Part shown: positions 1-7,792 of the stretch, in pieces
Layout of the letters: each line of letters opens with the position of its first letter
Position numbering within the stretch: position 1 is the first letter of the stretch
From: Actinotalea sp. Marseille-Q4924
GTDB lineage: Bacteria > Actinomycetota > Actinomycetes > Actinomycetales > Cellulomonadaceae
Direction: 5' to 3'
DNA: 64,000 nt
Assembly: GCF_916618755.1 (NCBI RefSeq)
Contig: NZ_CAKAKB010000001.1
Span: 845,907-909,906, forward strand
Position numbers and translations under genes: made by a program
Notes under the pieces: model-generated
Told to the model about the DNA's origin: nothing
What the model saw: the letters and a program-made list of their open reading frames with translations, nothing else
Databases searched by the model: none

Positions 1-1878
1 AGCGCTGCGGTCTGGCGCCCGACGCTGCACGAGGGGTGGGTCGCGGCCCACGTCGTCGCGCTGGTCGTCGTGCTCTACGGCGCCGCCGCAGCCGTCTCGC
101 CGTACCCCCGGGGGACCGTCCCGTGGCGACACGTCGGGATCGCCGCGTACATCGGGGCGACCGGCGAGGTCGACCCGCAGGTGGACGCGTACTTCAACTG
201 GCCCGGCTACTTCGCCCTGCTGGCGTCGTACACCGGCATGGCCGGCCTGGACGACGCCGCAGCGTTGATGAAGTGGGCGCCGGTCGTCAACAACCTGCTC
301 TTCCTCGCACCGCTCCTCGTCATCGCCCGCGTGCTGACCCAGGACCGGCGCGCCGCGTGGTGCGCGTGCGTCCTGTTCGTCCTGGGCAACTGGGTGGACC
401 AGGACTACCTGGCACCTCAGGCGACGGGCTTCTTCCTCTACCTCTGCGTCCTCGCGCTGCTGCTCACCGTGCTCCGCACGCCGGAGCGCGTCCCGCCGCT
501 GCTGATGCGCCTCGTCCCGCGACGGTGGCGACGCCTCCAGCCCGATCCCACGGGCGGCGGGGCGGGACAGCCGGTCGCCGGGACGGAGCACGGGGCGCGC
601 GGGCGCGCCGTGGTCGCCGTCGTCATCATCACGACAGCCGTGACCGCCAGCCACCAGCTCACCCCCTTCGCCCTGCTGTTCGCACTGGTCGCGCTCGCGG
701 TCACGGGGGCGACCGGCGTCCGGGGGCTGCCGTCGGTGGCAGCGCTCATCACGGCCGCGTGGCTCGCCCTGCCGGCCGCGACGTACATGCAGGGCAACTT
801 CGAGGTCCTGCTCGATCAGGTCGGGGACCTGACGGGCGCGACGCAGGGGAACCTCGTCGAGCGGGTGCAGGGGAGTCCTGGGCACCTCCTCGTGGTCAAC
901 GCCCGCCTGCTCTTCAGTGCCGCGCTGTGGGGTCTGGGTGCGGTGGCAGCGCTCCGGGTCTGGCGTCGGGGTGGCCCGTACGTCACGACCATGGCCCTCG
1001 CCGTGGCGCCCGGTCTGCTCTTCCCGCTCCAGAGCTACGGCGGGGAGATGCTGCTGCGCATCTTCCTGTTCTCCCTGCCCTTCACGTGCATGCTCATCGC
1101 AGCGGCGCTCGTGCCCCGTGCTCGGCGGAGCCCGACCACGACGGCCACGACGGCCAAGGCGGTGAGGGGCGCCAAGCGGGCCCATGGCGCCAAGGCGGCG
1201 AAGACCGCCCGGACGGCACCGGGGACCAAGGGAGCCGCGACCGCCACGGGGACCACGGGAGCCACGACCGCCACGGGGGCCAAGGGAGCCGCGACCGCCA
1301 AGGGGGCCAAGCGAGCCGCGACGGCCAAGGGGGCCAAGGCCAGGCCCAGGGCACGGCCCACGACGCCCCCGACGGCGCCCCCGGCCCGCTCGCTGCGGGG
1401 CGCAGCCGTGCTGTTCCTCGTCGCCACACTCGTGCTGGCGCCGGCGTCCGTCCTCGTGCGGTACGGCAACCAGCGGATCGACCAGCGCAGCGCCGCGGAG
1501 GTGCTCGCCGTCCGCGCGCTCTACGAGCGTGCCCCCGAGGGATCGGTGCTCGTGGCGGGCAACGAGAACACCCCGTGGCGTGGCGAGGAGTACGCGGACC
1601 ACCGGCACCTCACGCTCACGCGACTCATCAGGAACGGCGACGTGGCGGACGTCCGCGGACTGCAGGGGCTCATCCACGGCACGCTGACGCGGTCCCGTCC
1701 CACGGGGCTGCTGATCCTGACCCGCCAGAACCGCGACTACGAGGAGCTCCTCGGTCGGCAGGTCCCGTGGACGCTGGCGGAGCTCGAGACCTCCCTGCGC
1801 GCGGACGAGCGCTTCCGCGTCGTCTTCGAGAACGAGGACGCCGTCATCCTGGCTCCTGTCGCGGGGGCGGAGTCATGA
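1..1878 (+). CDS. Multi-pass membrane protein, possibly GT-C-like (5' end outside window)
   Basis: The reading frame is open from base 1, so the true start lies upstream; GTG at 70 is only the first start codon inside the window. The protein has many hydrophobic segments and an extracytoplasmic loop with acidic and aromatic residues (VDAYFNWPGY, about residue 60), the layout of GT-C glycosyltransferases or polysaccharide-assembly membrane proteins. Between the last membrane segments lies a Lys/Ala/Thr/Gly-rich stretch with four 9-residue repeats (bases 1225-1332). A soluble C-terminal domain follows (about residues 490-626). It overlaps the next gene by ATGA. No catalytic residue can be assigned with confidence; the glycosyltransferase idea is inference. 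Confidence 0.75.
   Translation, partial: SAAVWRPTLHEGWVAAHVVALVVVLYGAAAAVSPYPRGTVPWRHVGIAAYIGATGEVDPQVDAYFNWPGYFALLASYTGMAGLDDAAALMKWAPVVNNLLFLAPLLVIARVLTQDRRAAWCACVLFVLGNWVDQDYLAPQATGFFLYLCVLALLLTVLRTPERVPPLLMRLVPRRWRRLQPDPTGGGAGQPVAGTEHGARGRAVVAVVIITTAVTASHQLTPFALLFALVALAVTGATGVRGLPSVAALITAAWLALPAATYMQGNFEVLLDQVGDLTGATQGNLVERVQGSPGHLLVVNARLLFSAALWGLGAVAALRVWRRGGPYVTTMALAVAPGLLFPLQSYGGEMLLRIFLFSLPFTCMLIAAALVPRARRSPTTTATTAKAVRGAKRAHGAKAAKTARTAPGTKGAATATGTTGATTATGAKGAATAKGAKRAATAKGAKARPRARPTTPPTAPPARSLRGAAVLFLVATLVLAPASVLVRYGNQRIDQRSAAEVLAVRALYERAPEGSVLVAGNENTPWRGEEYADHRHLTLTRLIRNGDVADVRGLQGLIHGTLTRSRPTGLLILTRQNRDYEELLGRQVPWTLAELETSLRADERFRVVFENEDAVILAPVAGAES
1225..1332 (+). repeat. Four 27-bp coding repeats (9-residue Lys/Ala/Thr/Gly units)
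   Basis: Four in-frame units start at 1225, 1252, 1279 and 1306 and encode TKGAATATG, TTGATTATG, AKGAATAKG and AKRAATAKG, followed by a decaying Lys/Arg/Pro-rich tail. The composition resembles histone H1-like tails of actinobacterial proteins, but here it is an inter-membrane loop of a membrane protein. The near-identity of units suggests recent slippage or unequal exchange. Confidence 0.85.
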
Positions 1879-2219
1879 CCCGGGCGGAGCGCCGGACCCT
1901 CTGGGTCGTGGGCCTCACCGCCGCCGCCGTCCTCGTCCGGCTGCTCGAGGCCGGTCCGCCCGTGCAGCCGGTCGTCATCGCCGCCTTCCTCCTCGTCGTG
2001 CCCGGTGCATCCCTGGTCGGGGGCGCGCCCGGTTGGTCCTGGCTGCTGTGGGCCACGGCCGTCGTCGCGTGCAGCGTGTCCTTGGTCACCCTCGTCGCCA
2101 CGGGCCTGCTGTACGCCGGCTGGTGGTCCCCCGATCGGGTGCTCGCCGTGCTCGTGGTCGGGTCCTTGATCAGTGCCGCGTCGCACCACCTGAGCCGCCG
2201 ACGAGCGGTCGAGCCGTGA
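1875..2219 (+). CDS. Small membrane protein (114 aa)
   Basis: ATG at 1875 overlaps the TGA of the preceding gene as ATGA, indicating translational coupling. The product has about four hydrophobic segments (starting WVVGLTAAAVLVRLL and VVIAAFLLVVPGASLVGG) and a basic C-terminus (SRRRAVEP). Its stop overlaps the GTG of the next gene. I do not recognise the family. The tight arrangement with the large membrane protein upstream suggests a subunit or accessory of the same surface-glycan machinery. Confidence 0.7.
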   Translation: MTRAERRTLWVVGLTAAAVLVRLLEAGPPVQPVVIAAFLLVVPGASLVGGAPGWSWLLWATAVVACSVSLVTLVATGLLYAGWWSPDRVLAVLVVGSLISAASHHLSRRRAVEP

Positions 2220-2449
2220 GGGACGACGGCGTGGTCCCCGCGCTCAGCGTCCTCCTGGCGCCCGTCGCGACCGTCCTGCTGGGCGTCGCCGTGGTGCTCG
2301 TGATCGTGCTGGTCGTGGTCAGGGAGGTGCTCCGGCTCCACCGGGACCCCCACGAGCAGGTCACCGTGATCCTGACCCGAGCGGTGCGCGCCCTCCTCGT
2401 CGCCGTCATCGTCCTGGTGGCGCTCCGCCTGTTCCTGATCATGCTCTAG
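2216..2449 (+). CDS. Small membrane protein (77 aa)
   Basis: GTG at 2216 overlaps the preceding TGA (GTGA). The protein is two hydrophobic helices (about residues 7-30 and 54-76) joined by a charged loop with LHRDPHEQ. It is the last of three overlapping membrane-protein genes. No family recognised. A 145-base gap with a promoter-like hexamer separates it from the next gene. Confidence 0.6.
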   Translation: MRDDGVVPALSVLLAPVATVLLGVAVVLVIVLVVVREVLRLHRDPHEQVTVILTRAVRALLVAVIVLVALRLFLIML

Positions 2450-2528
2450 CGGTGCCGCGGTCATCGGTGCGGGCCTGCTCGACCGCACCTGGACGGCCCC
2501 GTCGGGGACAGGAGCGACCACCGGTCCC

Positions 2529-2534
2529 TAGGCT
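2529..2534 (+). promoter_or_regulatory. Predicted -10 element TAGGCT
   Basis: TAGGCT matches the actinobacterial TAnnnT -10 pattern and lies about 60 bases before the P-loop kinase start at 2595. This would give a leader of about 55 bases. A five-codon ORF (2581-2598) in that leader ends on the kinase start codon as ATGA. Confidence 0.4.
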
Positions 2535-2594
2535 CTGTGCCGGCGGACGCTGCTGCGCCGTCGCTGCACCGGGCGAGGGCATGGAGACCAGGAC

Positions 2595-3188
2595 ATGACC
2601 GCTGGGAACGACGGGGCGTCGGGTCGGGACCCGTCCCGTGACCTGCACGGGTGCGAGCGGATCCTGGTCCTCGGCCGGACCGGCTCGGGGAAGACGACGC
2701 TCGCGCGCCGGCTGTCCGCGTCCCTCGGCGTCCCGCACGTGGAGCTCGACGCGCTGTTCTTCGGTGCCGACTTCAGCACGGTGCCGCTGCCCGTCCTCCG
2801 CGAGCGGACGAGCGCCGTCATCGCGGGGGAGCGCTGGGTCATCGACGGCAACAAGCGGGCCACGCGGGACCTCGTCTGGCCACGCGCAGACACGGTGGTC
2901 TGGCTCGACTACCCGCTGGTCGTGACCGCGTGGAGGCTCGGCAAGCGGGGGCTCCGCCGGGCCTCCGCGCTGACGGAGCAGGCGGCCGCCGGGGGAGCCA
3001 CGTCGTCGCTGCCCAAGCAGCTCGTCCGAGGTGCACGGGGCGTGCTGACGGCTCTCCGGTCGCACCGTGGGCAGCGGCGCACGTACCTCCGGATGTTCGC
3101 CGAGCCGGAGCACCGGCACCTCGCTGTGGTGCGGCTGCGGTCGCCGCGGGCCACGCAGCGGTGGTACGACCGTGTGAGCTCTGCGTGA
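2595..3188 (+). CDS. P-loop nucleoside/adenylate-kinase-like protein (FlaR/topology-modulation type)
   Basis: A 197-aa cytosolic P-loop protein. Walker A is GRTGSGKTT (residues 27-35), followed by the family pattern GVPHVELDALFFG and later WVIDGNKR and a hydrophobic strand ending in WLDYP, as in small adenylate-kinase-like ATPases often annotated as topology modulation protein. The substrate is unknown. The ATG at 2595 lacks a strong ribosome-binding site. A related gene of the same length class lies at 63241 at the other end of the window, sharing the Walker A, HVE(L/I)DALF and VVRLRS motifs. Confidence 0.75.
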   Translation: MTAGNDGASGRDPSRDLHGCERILVLGRTGSGKTTLARRLSASLGVPHVELDALFFGADFSTVPLPVLRERTSAVIAGERWVIDGNKRATRDLVWPRADTVVWLDYPLVVTAWRLGKRGLRRASALTEQAAAGGATSSLPKQLVRGARGVLTALRSHRGQRRTYLRMFAEPEHRHLAVVRLRSPRATQRWYDRVSSA

Positions 3189-3194
3189 GGCGCG

Positions 3195-3215
3195 GGCCGC
3201 CCGGCCGGCGGCCCT
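3195..3215. terminator. GC hairpin between convergent genes, on a stop codon
   Basis: GGGCCGCC (3195-3202) and GGCGGCCC (3208-3215) form a perfect 8-bp stem with a 5-base loop. The right arm reaches into the TAG stop of the minus-strand gene. There is no T-run, so it is at best an actinobacterial-style terminator acting in both directions. Confidence 0.45.
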
Positions 3216-4224
3216 AGCCGCGGACCCCCAGGCCCTCTGCCAGGGCGGTGACCGCCACGGTCGCGGGCCAGTGGTCCGGCACGGCCCACCGCTGGACCGG
3301 CACGCCGTTCAGTCCGGCACGCAGGATGTCCCGCTCGACGAGCTCCACGGCCCGCAGCTCCGCGTCCCAGGACGCGTCCGTGACCCGGCGGAGCCGCACC
3401 CGCTGCTGCTCCAGGATCTCCTGTGCCGTCCCGACCGCCTCGGGGGTGCTCAGCGGCCCGACGGTGACGTCCGGGACCGCGCCGTCTCGTTCGACGACGA
3501 GGACCCGCACCGCGGGGACCGGTCCGGCGACGGGCGCCGCGCCGAGGTCGCCCCAGGCCAGGGGCAGCGACGGTGCGACGGCGCCGCGGGAGGCCTTCTG
3601 CAGCCAGCCGAGGCCCGTCAGGGCGGCGCGACGGCGAGCCGGGAGCGCGGCCACGGCCCGCGGGGCGGTGAGGCGCAGGTCCGGGTAGACCCGAAGCCGG
3701 CGCGGCCACGGACGGACGGCGCCCGCACGGTCGACGAGGACCTGGTCGTCACCCAGCGCACCGTGCCCGGTGACGAGGGCACGCGCCACCACGGACGTCT
3801 TGCCGGAGCGCGAGCGCCCCAGGACGACGACGGCGCCGTCGTCGTCGGCGAGGGCTGCGGCGGGGAGCAGGACGAGGCCCGCGCGCGCCGCCGCCACGGA
3901 GACGAGCGGCTCGACGACGAAGCCCTGCACGAGCGACAGCGCGAACCGCCGGGGACGGCCGGTGATCGAGACGCGTGCCGTGATGGGGCGTGCGTCGGGG
4001 GCGTCGACGTCGACCGCCCATCGGACGGTCTTGTGGCGGTCGGCGCGGAGCGTCGGAGGAAGGGAGCGCACGAACCGGACGTCGACCAGCACCTCGACGT
4101 CCGGCGCGGCGACGCGTCTCGCGCCGCCGTACTCGGCTGCGAAGTGGTCGCGGGCCGAGCGGGCGCCGGTCACACCGAGGCGGAGCCCCTCGGCCGCCTG
4201 GTAGACGTCCACCTCGGCCGTCAC
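3214..4224 (-). CDS. HPr-kinase-like P-loop protein, second of a pair
   Basis: A 336-aa cytosolic protein with Walker A GRSRSGKTS near residue 134 followed by ALGDDQVLVD, the arrangement in the C-terminal domain of HPr(Ser) kinase/phosphorylase and its relatives. The N-terminal 110 residues resemble the small beta-rich domain seen in HprK-like proteins of peptide and surface-polymer clusters. Its start overlaps the stop of the upstream gene (4221) by ATGA, so the two are co-translated. No HPr or other target is encoded nearby, so the phospho-acceptor is unknown. Confidence 0.6.
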   Translation of the reverse strand: MTAEVDVYQAAEGLRLGVTGARSARDHFAAEYGGARRVAAPDVEVLVDVRFVRSLPPTLRADRHKTVRWAVDVDAPDARPITARVSITGRPRRFALSLVQGFVVEPLVSVAAARAGLVLLPAAALADDDGAVVVLGRSRSGKTSVVARALVTGHGALGDDQVLVDRAGAVRPWPRRLRVYPDLRLTAPRAVAALPARRRAALTGLGWLQKASRGAVAPSLPLAWGDLGAAPVAGPVPAVRVLVVERDGAVPDVTVGPLSTPEAVGTAQEILEQQRVRLRRVTDASWDAELRAVELVERDILRAGLNGVPVQRWAVPDHWPATVAVTALAEGLGVRG

Positions 4225-5360
4225 CGCAGCGCCGCCACGGCCTCGGCGACACGCCGCGGGTCACCGGGGAACGGGCACGTGACCCGGAGCACACGGACGC
4301 CGCCGTCCAGCAGCGCGGTCAGGAACGACTCCTCCTCGGCGACGGCCGCGTCACGGGCGCCGGCCCGTCCGGGCAGGCCCGCGTAGGCCCCTCGCTCCTG
4401 CAGGTCGTAGTACGTGCGTCGCTCGTAGGCCGCCGTCCGTGCGAGCCGCTGGGCGGCCCACTCCGGCGGCGCCTCCTCCGCCCGGACCCGGTCGTCAGCG
4501 CCCGTCAGCAGGACGACGAGCGTGCTCAGCCGGGACCGGCGGCCCGGGTCGTCCGACTGCCCGTACACGGTCCGCAGCTCCGAGGGCGACAGCCCCGCCC
4601 GGTCCCCGAGCTCCACCGCGTGCGCGGCGAGGCCCGAGCCCCGCGCCAGCACACGCACGCCCCGTGCCCGGTCGAGCGCCGGCAGGGCCGTGACCCGGGC
4701 GGCCCGGGCGGCGCCGAGACGCAGGCGGGCGCGGGGCGGCAGGGAGGCGCGCAGCGTGGGCAACGCGGGCAGGACCCAGCCGCGGACCCCGACGCCGACG
4801 GGGAAGGCGGAGACCTGCCCGTCGACGCCCGCCACCGTCCACTTGTCGCTCAGGAAGTGCGCGCCCGCCTCGACCATCGCCAGTGCGACCTCGGTCTTGC
4901 CCGTCTCGGACCAGCCGCTGATCACGGTCGCCTCACCGGCGTCGTCCACCGCCGCACCGTGCAGGGCCACCGACCCGGTGGCCCGCAGGGCCTGGTGCGC
5001 GGCCGGGCGGACGAGCTCTCTCCAGCACGACCGCACGGCGAGCCCGGGCTCGAGGTGCAGGTGGACCGGCGTGGTGCGCGGTGCCGGTACCTGGATCCAG
5101 TGCCCGCCGTACCGCGCGAGCAGCCGGCCGTCCCGGTCGACGGCCGTCGTGAGCCGGTCCTTGGCCGGTCCCTGCACCTCGACGAGCTCGGGTCGGGCCA
5201 GGCGGCCGAGCAGGAGGTCGGGCTCCGAGCCGTTCGGCGGACCGGGCTCGAAGGGGTCGAGCTCCGCCGTGACCGCACGCTGCTGCGCCGGGTCGAGGCC
5301 CTCGGACCGCACGTGCAGGCGGCCGGCGAGGTCCCACGAGGCGCTGGGTCCGCTCTGCAT
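4221..5360 (-). CDS. HPr-kinase-like P-loop protein, first of a pair
   Basis: A 379-aa protein with VALHGAAVDD followed by Walker A GWSETGKTE (about residues 150-158) and FLSDKWT, again the HprK-like core. The C-terminal 100 residues (EEESFLTALLDGGVRVLRVT) look like an accessory domain. The ATG at 5360 lies 7 bases downstream of a TACGCT hexamer on the minus strand (5372-5367), so the mRNA is predicted to be leaderless. It forms a two-gene operon with the related protein downstream. A kinase of a protein or small molecule is likely; the target is not visible. Confidence 0.6.
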   Translation of the reverse strand: MQSGPSASWDLAGRLHVRSEGLDPAQQRAVTAELDPFEPGPPNGSEPDLLLGRLARPELVEVQGPAKDRLTTAVDRDGRLLARYGGHWIQVPAPRTTPVHLHLEPGLAVRSCWRELVRPAAHQALRATGSVALHGAAVDDAGEATVISGWSETGKTEVALAMVEAGAHFLSDKWTVAGVDGQVSAFPVGVGVRGWVLPALPTLRASLPPRARLRLGAARAARVTALPALDRARGVRVLARGSGLAAHAVELGDRAGLSPSELRTVYGQSDDPGRRSRLSTLVVLLTGADDRVRAEEAPPEWAAQRLARTAAYERRTYYDLQERGAYAGLPGRAGARDAAVAEEESFLTALLDGGVRVLRVTCPFPGDPRRVAEAVAALR

Positions 5361-5366
5361 CCTCGG

Positions 5367-5372
5367 AGCGTA
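5367..5372 (-). promoter_or_regulatory. Predicted -10 TACGCT, leaderless promoter
   Basis: On the minus strand TACGCT ends 7 bases before the ATG at 5360, placing the transcription start at the start codon. Confidence 0.5.
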
Positions 5373-5408
5373 GCCGTCGACGGTGCCGGACGATCCGGTG
5401 CCGTTCCG

Positions 5409-5414
5409 TAGCCT
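5409..5414 (+). promoter_or_regulatory. Predicted -10 TAGCCT for nagA
   Basis: TAGCCT lies 34 bases before the nagA GTG, giving a leader of about 27 bases that includes the GGAGG at 5439-5443. Confidence 0.45.
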
Positions 5415-5447
5415 GTCGGCGACGTCCCCGCCGCTCCCGGAGGTCCC

Positions 5448-6650
5448 GTGCCGATCACCGTGGTCTCAGGTCGGCTCGTGCTGCCGACGGGCGTGCTGCC
5501 CGCGGGCGCCGTCGTCGTCGACGGGGAGAGGATCGCCTGGGTAGGGCCGGCGGCGGACCTGCCAGACGCCTTCCGCGTCGCACCGGTGCTCGCGGCCCCG
5601 CCAGGCGGTCACGTCCTGCCCGGCCTGGTCGACCTCCACTGCCACGGCGGGGGAGGGGCGTCGTTCCCCGACGCGGTGGACGCCGAGGAGGCGCTCGTCG
5701 CGGTCCGCGAGCACCGGCGGCACGGGACGACGACGATGCTCGCGTCCCTCGTGACCGCGGCGCCGGCGGACCTGCTGCGGCAGGTCGCACTGCTGTCCGG
5801 GCTGGCTGAGGACGGTGACATCGCCGGCATCCACCTCGAGGGCCCGTTCCTCTCGGTCGCGCGGTGCGGTGCTCAGGACCCCGCCCTGATCCTGCCGCCG
5901 GACGCGGTGCTCACCCGCGCCCTCCTCGAGGCCGGTGGCGGTCACGTGTGCACCATGACGCTCGCCCCGGAGGAGCGCGGTGCGCTGGGCGCCGACGGCG
6001 TCGCGGCAGCCCTGGTCCGCGGCGGCGCGCTGCCCTCGTGGGGTCACACCGACGCCGACCCCGCCGCCGCCGCCCGCGCGCTCGCGGAGTCCCTCCGGCT
6101 CCTCGGCGACCCGGCGGACGCCGGCCGGCGACCCACCGTGACGCACCTCTTCAACGCCATGCGCCCGTGGATGCACCGTGATCCCGGCCCGGCGGGCGAG
6201 CTCCTCGTCGCGGCGCGGGAGGGACGCGCGGTCGTCGAGCTCGTCGGTGACGGCACCCACGTGGACCCCGCGGTGGTCCGCGAGGTGGCGCGATTGGTGG
6301 GCCGGGACGGCGTCGCGCTCGTCACCGATGCGACGGCGGCGGCCGGCATGCCCGACGGCGCCTACCGGCTCGGCTCGCGCGACGTCGTCGTCACGGGCGG
6401 CGTCGCGCGCCTGGCCGGGGGAGGAGCGATCGCCGGAGGTACCGCGCACCTGCTCGACGTCGTTCGCGTGACGGTGGCGGCGGGAGTGCCGCTCGCGGAC
6501 GCGGTGCACATGGCGTCCGCGGTGCCCGCGGCCGTGCTGGGCCTCGGCGACCGTGGGGCCCTCGCGGCTGGTGCCCGCGCCGACGTCGTGCTCACCGACG
6601 CGGACCTGCGTCCGGTCGTCGTGCTCCGGGGCGGCGCGCCCCAGCGCTGA
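5448..6650 (+). CDS. nagA: N-acetylglucosamine-6-phosphate deacetylase
   Basis: Hydrolyses N-acetylglucosamine-6-phosphate to glucosamine-6-phosphate and acetate in amino-sugar catabolism and cell-wall recycling. The 400-aa length is normal for the family. Amidohydrolase features are in order: HxH metal pair DLHCHGG (His64, His66), the metal ligand in IHLEGPF (Glu131), GHTDA, HLFNAM, VGDGTHV, and the catalytic aspartate in VTDATAAAG (Asp294). The start is the GTG at 5448 with GGAGG four bases upstream. It stands alone and has no copy of the LacI-type operator found further right, so it is probably regulated separately from the uronate locus. Confidence 0.93.
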   Translation: MPITVVSGRLVLPTGVLPAGAVVVDGERIAWVGPAADLPDAFRVAPVLAAPPGGHVLPGLVDLHCHGGGGASFPDAVDAEEALVAVREHRRHGTTTMLASLVTAAPADLLRQVALLSGLAEDGDIAGIHLEGPFLSVARCGAQDPALILPPDAVLTRALLEAGGGHVCTMTLAPEERGALGADGVAAALVRGGALPSWGHTDADPAAAARALAESLRLLGDPADAGRRPTVTHLFNAMRPWMHRDPGPAGELLVAAREGRAVVELVGDGTHVDPAVVREVARLVGRDGVALVTDATAAAGMPDGAYRLGSRDVVVTGGVARLAGGGAIAGGTAHLLDVVRVTVAAGVPLADAVHMASAVPAAVLGLGDRGALAAGARADVVLTDADLRPVVVLRGGAPQR

Positions 6651-6687
6651 GGGCCGTCGCGGGCTGCCGGCCCCACCGAGCGGCGCC

Positions 6688-6693
6688 TAGGCT
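6688..6693 (+). promoter_or_regulatory. Predicted -10 TAGGCT, probable leaderless promoter
   Basis: TAGGCT lies 9 bases before the GTG at 6702 and only 3 before the GTG at 6696, which would fall before the expected transcription start. This favours 6702 as the start codon. Confidence 0.45.
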
Positions 6694-6701
6694 CGGTGCC
6701 C

Positions 6702-7517
6702 GTGACCACCGTGAGCTCGACCGCCGTCGGCGAGACCGGCGTCCCCGTGGTGTTCCTCCACGGGCTGTTCGGCCAGGGCCGCAACTTCGCGCAGATCGCC
6801 AAGGACCTGCAGCCCGAGGCGCGGTCGCTGCTCGTCGACCTGCCGAACCACGGCCGCTCCGCGTGGACGGAGCGGTTCGACTACGTCGAGATCGCCGACC
6901 TCGTCGCCGAGCACCTCGCGGCCGGCTTCGCCGCCGACGGGCCCGTGCACGTCGTCGGTCACTCCATGGGCGGCAAGGTCGCCATGGTCCTCGCGCTGCG
7001 CCACCCCCACCTGGTCGACCGGCTCGTCGTCGTCGACATCGCGCCCGCGTCGGGCGGCTCCCTGGGGGAGTTCGAGCACCTGCTCGACAGCCTCGTCGCC
7101 CTCGACCTCTCGACGATCACGCGACGTGGCGACGCCGACGAGCAGCTCGCCGAGCGGGTCGACGACGCCCGCGTCCGCGGCTTCCTCCTGCAGAACCTGC
7201 GTCCCGACGGCGACGGCTTCCGGTGGCGCGCCAACCTGGGCCTCCTGCGCCGCGAGCTGCCGGCCATCGGTGGCTTCCCGGATGTCGGTGACGCCACCTT
7301 CGACCACCCGGTGCTGTGGGTCGCCGGTGAGCGGTCGCCGTACGTGCGCGACGAGCACGGGTCGGTCATGCGCGCGCTGTTCCCGCGCACCACCCTGGTG
7401 ACGGTGCGCGGTGCGGGTCACTGGGTCCACTCGGAGCAGCCGGAGGTCTTCGTCTCCGCGCTGCGCACGTTCCTCCTCGCGGACGCAGCGCGCCCGGCGG
7501 CGACGCCCGACGCGTAG
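6702..7517 (+). CDS. Alpha/beta hydrolase
   Basis: A 271-aa soluble alpha/beta-hydrolase of the YbfF/MhpC type. VVFLHGLFGQGRNF carries the oxyanion HG motif, GHSMGG holds the nucleophile serine, LWVAGERSPYV lies at the acid position and GAGHWVH holds the histidine, so the triad appears intact. It probably cleaves an ester or acyl substrate. A start at GTG 6696 would add two residues; 6702 is chosen because of the -10 hexamer at 6688. It converges on a small membrane protein gene downstream. Confidence 0.85.
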   Translation: MTTVSSTAVGETGVPVVFLHGLFGQGRNFAQIAKDLQPEARSLLVDLPNHGRSAWTERFDYVEIADLVAEHLAAGFAADGPVHVVGHSMGGKVAMVLALRHPHLVDRLVVVDIAPASGGSLGEFEHLLDSLVALDLSTITRRGDADEQLAERVDDARVRGFLLQNLRPDGDGFRWRANLGLLRRELPAIGGFPDVGDATFDHPVLWVAGERSPYVRDEHGSVMRALFPRTTLVTVRGAGHWVHSEQPEVFVSALRTFLLADAARPAATPDA

Positions 7518-7522
7518 GTGGC

Positions 7523-7765
7523 TCAGCCGCCGTCCGCGGCGCGTGATACCGCCACCGCCAGAGCCGCCCCGGCGGCGACGACGCCGAGGACGGCCACGAC
7601 GATCATGGCGACCCGGACCGGGCCGGGTCCGACGACGACGGCGCCGACGCCCGCGAGGACGGAGGCCAGGGCCGTGACGACCACGGCCAGAGCAGCACGG
7701 ACGGGTCCAGGTCTCACGGCGCTCCCCCTGAGCGATGACGGACGGTCGAGCGGGCCGACGTCCAC
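7523..7765 (-). CDS. Small two-helix membrane protein
   Basis: An 80-aa frame with two hydrophobic helices (AALAVVVTALASVLAGVGAVVVG and VAMIVVAVLGVVAAGAALAVA) joined by PGPVR. The first 20 residues are poorly membrane-like and a GTG further in could be the start. No family recognised. It is called on its membrane-protein composition and because it fills the gap between two well-supported genes. Confidence 0.45.
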   Translation of the reverse strand: MDVGPLDRPSSLRGSAVRPGPVRAALAVVVTALASVLAGVGAVVVGPGPVRVAMIVVAVLGVVAAGAALAVAVSRAADGG

Positions 7766-7792
7766 GCACCGCGTCGGCCGGCGCCGCCCACG

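Noticed and set aside
2581..2598. Five-codon leader ORF ending on the P-loop kinase start (ATGA)
   Set aside because: Suggestive of translational coupling but too short to distinguish from chance; noted with the promoter only.
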